64,000 nt of DNA from Thiorhodospira sibirica ATCC 700588 (GTDB lineage Bacteria; Pseudomonadota; Gammaproteobacteria; Ectothiorhodospirales; Ectothiorhodospiraceae). The position numbers and the translations under genes were made by a program. The DNA lies in assembly GCF_000227725.2 (NCBI RefSeq), contig NZ_MU255056.1, positions 2,045,193-2,109,192 on the forward strand. The letters are read 5' to 3'. Position 1 is the first letter of the stretch. Every line of letters begins with the position of its first letter. The notes below the pieces were generated by a model, which was not told the DNA's origin, ran no database searches, and worked only from the letters and a program-made list of their open reading frames with translations. Below are positions 57,913 to 64,000 of this stretch, piece after piece.

Positions 57913-58359
57913 ATGCCGTATGCCATAAGGTTGACCGGGCAGACCTTGCCCGGCGTAGCAACGCCAGAAGCTGCGGCGCGTCTGGCAGCCTTGTTCAAAT
58001 TGCCCACAGAAAAAGCCGCCGCGCTGTTGGGTGGACAGCCCATCACCATCAAAACCGGCCTGGATGAAGCGACGGCGGAAAAATACCTCGCCGCCCTGGC
58101 CAAGGCCGGAGTTGCGGCCACACGTCTGTCGGATGAACATCCGCCGACAACCGACACGCCATCACCTCAAGCCGCTGCACCGGACTGGACCATCGCCCCG
58201 GTCGGCGTAATTTTGAGCGAATCCAAGGCGGTTGCTCCCCCGGCGGTGGATCTGTCCGGTCTGAGTCTGGCAGAACCGGGGGCCATTCTGGCCGAGCCTA
58301 CGGAGATCCCGGAACCCAAGATTGATATCAGCGGCCTGAAGGTGTTACCCGAGCGCTGA
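57913..58359 (+). CDS. Small acidic protein of unknown function
   Basis: A 148-residue protein 18 bases after tex with GGAGG just before its ATG. The N-terminal 70 residues form a compact alpha/beta unit (VATPEAAARLAALFKLPTEK, LLGGQPITIKTGLDEATAEK) of the kind seen as an N-terminal module in several proteobacterial membrane proteins. The tail is Pro/Ala-rich with degenerate repeats (VDLSGLSLAEPGAIL, then IDISGLKVLPER). No enzyme motif. The stop is immediately adjacent to the stop of the convergent cobalamin-binding gene. Confidence 0.78.
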   Translation: MPYAIRLTGQTLPGVATPEAAARLAALFKLPTEKAAALLGGQPITIKTGLDEATAEKYLAALAKAGVAATRLSDEHPPTTDTPSPQAAAPDWTIAPVGVILSESKAVAPPAVDLSGLSLAEPGAILAEPTEIPEPKIDISGLKVLPER

Positions 58360-59424
58360 TCAGTGCCATTGATGGGCCAGCGCGACGGCATCGCTGGCAC
58401 TGGCCGCACATCCGTGCGCACCAACCACCGATACCAGCGCGGGGATGCGCGAGATAATCTGTCCGCCGACCATGATGGGAATATCCGGCTGTTTGCGGCG
58501 GATCAGCGAGATGGTGCGCTTCAGGGTGGTTAACGAGAAGGGCAAGGTCGTGGATAAGGCAATGAAATTCGGTCGGGTTTCTTCCATCATGCTCACCAGA
58601 CTGTCTGCCGGGGTGTTGGCACCGAGAAAAATCGTTGACCAGCCGTGGATTTCAAGAATATCGGCCACCATGCGCGCCCCGAGTTCGTGGTATTCGTTGG
58701 GCGAAGAGGCAACCAGGGCGGTGCCTCGCTGACCGTTTTCAAAGGCCAGTTGCAGATAAAAATTGGCCATAATGCGATTAGCCACGCTGGTCGCCAGATG
58801 TTCGCGGGCCACCGACACCTTCCCCATCTCCCATAAAGCGCCCACCCGATACATCACCGGCTGAATCACATCCAGATAAAAATGCTCCAGCTCCTGCGGG
58901 TTATGTACCAGGGATTCTGCCATCTGCATAGCCCCGTTGACCTCACCGGCCAAAATCAGCTCAAGAAACTGCTCGCCTGCCGGTGACAGTGACTCGCTGA
59001 TACAATCCAGCGGTTCACGCGCTTGGCGCATATGTTCTTCATGGCGGGATTTCATCCAGTCATACAACTGCACCAAGGGGGTCGCGGCCTGGGTGGGCAA
59101 CTGGCTACGCACCGCCGCAATCCAGGCATCAAAGGCCGCCGGGAAATAATCCGCGCTAAAGCCATTGGCAATGTCATTGCGATAGCGCCAGGGCAGGGTC
59201 TCTGACAACAGCTCAAAGGTTTCCAGCTCCAGCGCCTCGGACACCACCAGACCGTGATTACGCTGTTCCTCTTGCATCAGCGGAAAGGAATCCCCAATCC
59301 ACGCCTGAATCTGCGGGTTCGCCTTCATCTGCTGATCCACGGCATTGAGCAGACAGGGCAAGTTATTGCGGTACATGGAAGCAACTTCTTTGGGGATTGG
59401 AATCTGTAAAGCATTATCAGACAT
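58360..59424 (-). CDS. Cobalamin-binding sensor protein with CarH-like W-x9-EH motif
   Basis: A 354-residue soluble protein. Residues about 1-150 are helical and of unknown type, perhaps RsbRD-like (WIGDSFPLMQEEQRNHGLVV). Residues about 155-225 form the helical cap of B12-binding domains, with Trp198 and Glu208-His209 in LWEMGKVSVAREHLAT, the W-x9-EH signature of CarH/LitR photoreceptors. The Rossmann part has NEYHELG (His246 as the expected lower cobalt ligand, E-x-H-x-x-G) and IMVGGQIISR. There is no MerR-type DNA-binding domain, so output is by another route. It lies 86 bases after a diguanylate cyclase gene on the same strand. Light sensing is inferred from the motif. Confidence 0.88.
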   Translation of the reverse strand: MSDNALQIPIPKEVASMYRNNLPCLLNAVDQQMKANPQIQAWIGDSFPLMQEEQRNHGLVVSEALELETFELLSETLPWRYRNDIANGFSADYFPAAFDAWIAAVRSQLPTQAATPLVQLYDWMKSRHEEHMRQAREPLDCISESLSPAGEQFLELILAGEVNGAMQMAESLVHNPQELEHFYLDVIQPVMYRVGALWEMGKVSVAREHLATSVANRIMANFYLQLAFENGQRGTALVASSPNEYHELGARMVADILEIHGWSTIFLGANTPADSLVSMMEETRPNFIALSTTLPFSLTTLKRTISLIRRKQPDIPIMVGGQIISRIPALVSVVGAHGCAASASDAVALAHQWH

Positions 59425-59509
59425 GGCAGCTTCTCACGGGTCAACATGTGGCGACACCTTCCCGGTGTGGTTTTCTGGGAGCAGCATCTTCCAGATGCCA
59501 CCACGGGGC

Positions 59510-60460
59510 TTAGCCAGCGGCTTGATATAACACGGTCTGATCACGTCCGCTGCGCTTGGCTTGATACAGGGCATTATCGGCGCGCTTGAGAATGCTGGCC
59601 GGGGTATCCTGGGGCTGTTTTTGGGTGACGCCCAAACTCATGGTGATATGGTGCGCTGTACCGGGTACCTGAATCAAGCGGCTCATGGTACGGATTTTTT
59701 CGGCAAAGATAAAAGCCCCCTGCTGATCGGTGGCGGGCAACAGAATCACAAATTCTTCGCCGCCGATGCGGGCGGGCAGGTCCTTTTCACGGCTTCCCTG
59801 GCTTAAGGTACGGCCCACCGCCTTGAGCACCTCATCGCCGATGTCGTGGCCATAGGTATCATTGATGGCTTTGAAATGATCAATGTCCAGCATCACCAGG
59901 GAAAAGGGATTGGAAGAACGCCGATCTTGCAGGTATTCGTTTAAATGATGCATCAGCGAGCGCCGGTTGGCCAGCTCGGTGAGGGTATCCAGATGCAGCA
60001 GTTTGTTAATGGTGACGTTAGCCTGTTCCAGGGCTTTTTGCTTGCGCCGCATCTCGCGCACGGTATTGACTAGCTGATTGTTCAGACCGGAGATTTTAAG
60101 CATCAGTTCGGCGGTATTTTCGCCGTCACTGCTAAGCGCCATCCACAACAGGCAATGGCTGGAATCCTCCGCAGACAAGACCTGACAATCCACCGGCATA
60201 TTCAGGCCATTCGCCCCCAGCGATACACGTCCCTGCATTTGCATCCCCTGTAACAGTTGCATCAGCAACAGTCCTCCGGCACGATCCAGATAATCGGCCA
60301 GACGCTCTCCGACCGGGTTGGATTCACTGCCCAGCAAAACGCACAGCCCCGGATTACAGGCCTGGATCACCCCATCCTGATCCAGCAACACCAAGGCAAT
60401 GGCTGGAGTGCGGAGCAGATGGTTGAGCACAGCGGCAGACTGTTGTGGACTAAGGTTCAT
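59510..60460 (-). CDS. PAS-GGDEF diguanylate cyclase
   Basis: A 316-residue soluble cyclase. Residues about 10-115 form a PAS-like sensor (TPAIALVLLDQDGVIQACNP), followed by a coiled coil (about 120-155, VREMRRKQKALEQANVTINK) and the GGDEF domain with active site RIGGEEFVILLP. An I-site REKD lies five residues upstream, so feedback inhibition by c-di-GMP is expected. It is flanked on the same strand by a BamD-like lipoprotein 17 bases upstream and the cobalamin-binding sensor downstream, implying a shared transcript and possibly a shared pathway. Confidence 0.93.
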   Translation of the reverse strand: MNLSPQQSAAVLNHLLRTPAIALVLLDQDGVIQACNPGLCVLLGSESNPVGERLADYLDRAGGLLLMQLLQGMQMQGRVSLGANGLNMPVDCQVLSAEDSSHCLLWMALSSDGENTAELMLKISGLNNQLVNTVREMRRKQKALEQANVTINKLLHLDTLTELANRRSLMHHLNEYLQDRRSSNPFSLVMLDIDHFKAINDTYGHDIGDEVLKAVGRTLSQGSREKDLPARIGGEEFVILLPATDQQGAFIFAEKIRTMSRLIQVPGTAHHITMSLGVTQKQPQDTPASILKRADNALYQAKRSGRDQTVLYQAAG

Positions 60461-60476
60461 TGCAGCAGACGATATC

Positions 60477-61226
60477 CTACGGCAATGCGTTTACAAGGTT
60501 ATGATCAGGGTATTGGGCTTCAAGGGTTTGGCGCACCTGCTGTGCCTGGACGGCCTGATCAAGCTGCAGATAGCTTTTAAACATCAGGGCCAGGGCATAG
60601 GGATGTGCCTGGGTACGACTGAAATGCTCGCTGATATAGCGAGCCCGTGCCAAGGCCTCGGCATAGCGCTGTTCGGCAAAACGGGCATTTGCCAGTCCCA
60701 ACTCGGCCCGTGCCAGCGCCTCACGCAGCTCAAGCAAATAAGGCGGCAATTGTTCGCGATAGCGGGACTCGGGAAAGCGCGTGGCCAATTCACGAAATTG
60801 GCCGAACAGGCGGCGAATGGTGACAATTTCGACGGCATCTTGCTGGGGGGTAGCCAGCCTGGAATGCTGCCATTGTGTGTAATCGGCTACCGCATACAGA
60901 TACAGCGCATAATCGGCGTGGGATGCGTCAGGCAGCTTGCGCACCGCCCCCGCCTGAGCCAGGGCAATGTCAAATGCACCGGCTTGCAGGCAGACATAGG
61001 CGGTTTGCAGGCGCAGCGCCGGGCTTAGCTGAGGGCTGGTTTCCAAACGCGCCAAAGCCTGCGCGGCCTGCGCGCAATCTTCTTGCGCCAGCGCTTGACT
61101 TAGTTGATGGCTCAGCGTGGCTTCATCCGGCACAGTACGCTTTGGCGAAGTGCTGCATGCCGTGAACGCAAAGATGCAGATCAGGCTGATTAACAAGGGG
61201 TTTGCGGTCGATCGCACAACGGACAT
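60477..61226 (-). CDS. BamD-like TPR lipoprotein
   Basis: A 249-residue lipoprotein: the lipobox is FTAC with lipidated Cys24. It then has helical TPR-like repeats (LARLETSPQLSPALRLQTAY, FRELATRFPESRYREQLPPY, ARYISEHFSRTQAHPYALAL) arranged as in BamD/YfiO. It is smaller and more divergent than the essential BamD, so it may be a paralogue working with the neighbouring type II secretion genes or in outer-membrane assembly. It follows gspN by 51 bases on the same strand. Confidence 0.78.
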   Translation of the reverse strand: MSVVRSTANPLLISLICIFAFTACSTSPKRTVPDEATLSHQLSQALAQEDCAQAAQALARLETSPQLSPALRLQTAYVCLQAGAFDIALAQAGAVRKLPDASHADYALYLYAVADYTQWQHSRLATPQQDAVEIVTIRRLFGQFRELATRFPESRYREQLPPYLLELREALARAELGLANARFAEQRYAEALARARYISEHFSRTQAHPYALALMFKSYLQLDQAVQAQQVRQTLEAQYPDHNLVNALP

Positions 61227-61276
61227 GAGGGTCTTGATCCATAACAGCAGGGTTTATGGGATGGCGTAGCAGGCGC

Positions 61277-62059
61277 TCAATGATACGGCCCAAGCTGCCC
61301 GGAATAGCGCAATTGATACTGCCCATCAGGGCCTTGGGATGCCAGCAGGCGCAGAACAGCATGTAATTCGCGGCTCATTGATTGGTTGGGCTCAAGATCA
61401 ATCTGCACCTCATAGCGATCATCCGGATACCACACCATCACGCCCTGCACCCCCAGCGCCCCGTTTTGATCACGCACCACCGCGTGCAAGGTGCCATCAT
61501 CTTCGGTATGTACATCCGCGCGCACATCGCCCAGCGGCTGAGGGCGCGGAAACCCTGCGGCGGCATTCAACCAGCCCAGCACGCCTTCGGCCTCAATCAG
61601 ACGGGCGGCATAATTCCAGCGAAGCCGAGGCGCATCCAGCAGCATCTGCCCCTCCAGAATCAAGGGGATGGTCGCTACGGCGCGAGCCACCTCGGCGGCG
61701 GGCAATTCAGCGCGCACCGTGTAAACATCCACTGAGCGAAATCTAAAGGCAAGGGTACCATTGCCTTGGCCTTGCGGATGGCGGAAACTCACGGCATAAC
61801 GGGCCTGGGCGCGCCACAGCTGGCTGGGCTGGAATTGCCACTGCACCTGCTGCACCTGCAGTTGGCGTATCCTGAGGTGAGTGGCCTGACCGGACCACAG
61901 AGTTCCGGATAATCCCTGCGCCTCGATCGTTTCTGGTATCCAGCCGCGCTCAGCGGCGATTCCGTACACCGTAGTCGCCGGCAAGGTGAACAACAAAAAC
62001 AACAGATAGCTGGCCAGACCCAGTAGCAGATACAGCAGTATTTGCCGTGAATATTTCAT
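61277..62059 (-). CDS. gspN: Type II secretion system protein N
   Basis: Bitopic inner-membrane protein of 260 residues with a membrane helix at about 8-30 (LLYLLLGLASYLLFLLFTLP), then PATTVYGIAAERGW and a periplasmic beta-rich domain including GTLWSGQATHLRI, characteristic of GspN. GspN is present only in some T2SS clusters and is not essential in all. Its start overlaps gspM by 4 bases (ATGA). Confidence 0.88.
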   Translation of the reverse strand: MKYSRQILLYLLLGLASYLLFLLFTLPATTVYGIAAERGWIPETIEAQGLSGTLWSGQATHLRIRQLQVQQVQWQFQPSQLWRAQARYAVSFRHPQGQGNGTLAFRFRSVDVYTVRAELPAAEVARAVATIPLILEGQMLLDAPRLRWNYAARLIEAEGVLGWLNAAAGFPRPQPLGDVRADVHTEDDGTLHAVVRDQNGALGVQGVMVWYPDDRYEVQIDLEPNQSMSRELHAVLRLLASQGPDGQYQLRYSGQLGPYH

Positions 62060-62568
62060 CCCGCACGCTCCAATGCAATGCGGGCGCTAACCAGCCCCGC
62101 CTCATTTTGTCGATCAATCACCACGCCGGTAATCCTCACGCCATGTTGCTGTTGCAATAATGCCAGCCAATGCAGCAAGTCATCAAAGGGGACATTTTCC
62201 AGCCAGGCCCGCACCGTGTTTTGCCCCTCTGGCTGAATGCGCCGCACCGTCCCCGCCAGCGCCCCGGTGCGGGCGGTGCTGTCGATCAATCCCAGCAAGG
62301 ACTGACCGCTGGCTGCCGTAGCTGACTGATGCGTGGGGTTGCTGCCGCGCAGGGCCTTGATCTCTTGGGCGGTCTGCTGCATCCAGAGAATATCGGCTTG
62401 TTGGCGTTCCAGCCGCTCATGCACATGATGCAGCCGGGATTGCAGTGGCTGCCACATGGTGGCATAGGGCAAAAACAGCGCCAGACTCAACGCCCCAAGC
62501 AGCAGAATACGCTGCTCACGTTGACTTAAGTCTTGCCACCACACCTTAAAACGCGCTTGATAGGTCAT
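62056..62568 (-). CDS. gspM: Type II secretion system protein M
   Basis: A 170-residue inner-membrane platform protein that pairs with GspL. A short cytoplasmic start (QARFKVWWQDLSQREQRILL) leads into the membrane helix LGALSLALFLPYATMW and a periplasmic ferredoxin-like domain ending in ARIALERAG. The open frame runs back to 62739, but that part overlaps gspL; ATG 62568 gives the correct domain start and leaves 19 bases after gspL. Confidence 0.9.
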   Translation of the reverse strand: MTYQARFKVWWQDLSQREQRILLLGALSLALFLPYATMWQPLQSRLHHVHERLERQQADILWMQQTAQEIKALRGSNPTHQSATAASGQSLLGLIDSTARTGALAGTVRRIQPEGQNTVRAWLENVPFDDLLHWLALLQQQHGVRITGVVIDRQNEAGLVSARIALERAG

Positions 62569-62587
62569 TATTCTCAATATCCTGATA

Positions 62588-63865
62588 TCAGCCTTTGCGC
62601 AAGATAATGCGCGCCTCAGCCCGCCCTTCCAGGGCAGTGGCTGATTGCACCTCCAGGCGCATCGCGGTCTCAGCCTGCTCCAGATGCTGCTTGAGCGTAT
62701 CCAGTGCCCGCAGATTGGGGAGCAGCAGATCCAGATCAATCTGTCCAGGTCTATAGCGTAGCGCCTGGATGCTCAATCCCTGCGTCGCCAGCAATGCCGG
62801 TGTCACCCCCGCCAGCAAGACATCAAAATCGCCACTACCGGCAGCCTGGGTGCTGCGCAAGCCCAATAACGCGCTTTCCATCTGGCGGCGCGGATCACCC
62901 ACCGGGCCGGGGCCAAACACCTCCTGATATAGTGCCTGCATCTGTTGGTCACGGCGGTTTGATTCACGCTCCAGCTGTTGGATTTCCACCCCAAGACTGA
63001 CAAATTGCAGCACCAGCCAGGCCACCAGCACCCCAGCCGCTACCCGCCAGGGCGCCAGATAGCGCCGCCAGCTGTCCTGACGACTATAGGGGCCTGTCAA
63101 TAGATTAAAGGGCAGCGGGGGGGCGGGCTGCGCCAGGCGCTGCGCAAACAGGCCCAACAGCGAGGTCTTGAGTTCCTGCGTGTCTTGCGGGATCTCCGCA
63201 GGCAGGGCGATGGTCGCTGAGCCAGCGGCGTGAAACACCATCAATGGATCAGGAAGATCGGCAGATTCATGCTCACGCCAGCGCAATTCCAGAAAAAACG
63301 CCGCCTCCTCACGCGCACACGCCATCATCCAGTGACTAGGCGCGAGCAAAAAAGCCTGCTCAGCATCCAGCCACAGCTGCCATGAGGCTTTCGGCATTAC
63401 CGGATTAACCGCCGCAGGGAACTGTGGTGGCAGCGCGCTGGCCTGCTGCGCCAGGGCACCATCAAAAAGCAAGGCGCTCTCCGGCAACAGGGCATGAGGC
63501 TTCAGACCCGCCTCGGCCAGCTGACCTAGCCATTGCGCCATCTGCGCCTTGGCCACCACGGCCACCATCAGCTCCCCGTCAGGCGTTCTCGGCCCCGTCA
63601 CAAAATGCAGCGCCTCGACTTCCTCGGCCAATTGTTCTTCGAGCAGATAGGGAATAGCCTGTTGCGTGGCGCGCCCCAGGCGTGGCGGCACCTCCACCCC
63701 GGTCAACCAGACCGCCTGCCCAGATACCAGCACGATACAGCGCTCCGTGGCGTATGTTGTACCCAGATGCGCCAGACTATCCACACCCTGCGCACGCACA
63801 ACGCCCTCATGCACCTGTACCCAGGGGATGTGGCTTAGATCACAAACAAGGCGGAGAATCAGCAT
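62588..63865 (-). CDS. gspL: Type II secretion system protein L
   Basis: Links the cytoplasmic ATPase GspE to the platform. The 425-residue protein has an actin-like cytoplasmic domain (about 1-240, with RATQQAIPYLLEEQLAEEVE), a membrane helix near 275-293 (VAAGVLVAWLVLQFVSLGVE) and a periplasmic domain. It heads the visible gspL-M-N run; gspK would be expected upstream beyond the window but the 135 bases before the start contain no recognisable gspK end. Confidence 0.93.
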   Translation of the reverse strand: MLILRLVCDLSHIPWVQVHEGVVRAQGVDSLAHLGTTYATERCIVLVSGQAVWLTGVEVPPRLGRATQQAIPYLLEEQLAEEVEALHFVTGPRTPDGELMVAVVAKAQMAQWLGQLAEAGLKPHALLPESALLFDGALAQQASALPPQFPAAVNPVMPKASWQLWLDAEQAFLLAPSHWMMACAREEAAFFLELRWREHESADLPDPLMVFHAAGSATIALPAEIPQDTQELKTSLLGLFAQRLAQPAPPLPFNLLTGPYSRQDSWRRYLAPWRVAAGVLVAWLVLQFVSLGVEIQQLERESNRRDQQMQALYQEVFGPGPVGDPRRQMESALLGLRSTQAAGSGDFDVLLAGVTPALLATQGLSIQALRYRPGQIDLDLLLPNLRALDTLKQHLEQAETAMRLEVQSATALEGRAEARIILRKG

Positions 63866-63904
63866 AAAGGCATGGGATATGCGGCATTGAGCGTTGATGG
63901 ATGG

Positions 63905-63970
63905 CTAAGCAGCGTACACGCCGCCGAGCAGACCCGGCGCGCCGTGTAAATGCAGCAAATTGCGCAACAT
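63905..63970 (-). other. Possible 21-residue open frame upstream of gspL
   Basis: From ATG 63970 the minus strand encodes MLRNLLHLHGAPGLLGGVYA plus one Ala, then TAG; a stop codon precedes it in frame. No good ribosome-binding site is visible, and the coding potential is not testable at this length. It may be a leader peptide, the tail of an unrelated gene, or chance. Confidence 0.2.
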
Positions 63971-64000
63971 GATAAGGGATAAGGCACCCTATTTGATGTC

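Overview
The window looks like a chromosomal segment of a gammaproteobacterium. This rests on gene content: an E. coli-type purB, an FNR-type regulator, type II secretion gspL-M-N, Gcr, NuoM/N and a type I glutamine synthetase with the adenylylation tyrosine. The genus cannot be fixed by reading alone. Most of the sequence is GC-rich and tightly packed. One AT-rich island (about 4.7-5.95 kb) and several transposon relics stand out as acquired DNA. No tRNA, rRNA, CRISPR array or prophage was seen.

Layout. (1) 1-7.3 kb is a mobile-element scrapyard. Two copies of an IS91-family 3' end, in direct orientation, flank a chemoreceptor gene and a decapitated group II intron. Remnants of three transposase N-termini follow, then an AT-rich HAD-like gene broken at an A9 tract, then an IS4-type transposase. 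(2) 7.3-13.2 kb holds a CDF metal exporter, glnA behind a sigma-54 promoter and an NtrC-like site, a BLUF blue-light sensor overlapping agmatine deiminase, and ispG. (3) 13.4-20.1 kb holds a RimK-like ATP-grasp gene and, divergently, a cobalamin riboswitch followed by btuB-cobS-btuC-btuD. (4) 20.1-32.5 kb, all on the minus strand, holds a heme-sensor-like hybrid kinase, an RND pump separated from its ribosome-binding site by a long-TSD insertion sequence, two poorly known envelope genes, a DegS-like protease and purB. (5) 32.8-41.1 kb holds a gene cut by an IS5-family element, gcr, a diguanylate cyclase, and nuoM-nuoN without nuoL, next to an IS5 relic. (6) 41.2-50.6 kb holds dtd-ttcA, two tandem HDOD genes, a permuted ATP-grasp/alpha-E fusion, a LuxR-type response regulator, a CYTH protein and an unknown gene. 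(7) 50.7-53.5 kb is a compact minus-strand set: gamma carbonic anhydrase, DUF1007, NicO metal permease, NlpC/P60 lipoprotein. (8) 53.6-64 kb holds ribF, fnr, tex, and a minus-strand run gspL-M-N, BamD-like lipoprotein, diguanylate cyclase, cobalamin-binding protein.

How the genes fit together. Cobalamin and light recur. A riboswitch-controlled B12 uptake/salvage operon, a B12-binding protein carrying the W-x9-EH signature of CarH-type photoreceptors beside a diguanylate cyclase, and a BLUF protein coupled to agmatine deiminase all lie within 50 kb. The B12 protein plus cyclase pair is my best candidate for an undescribed signalling module, possibly linking light or B12 status to c-di-GMP next to secretion genes. 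That link is inferred from gene order and motifs, not shown.
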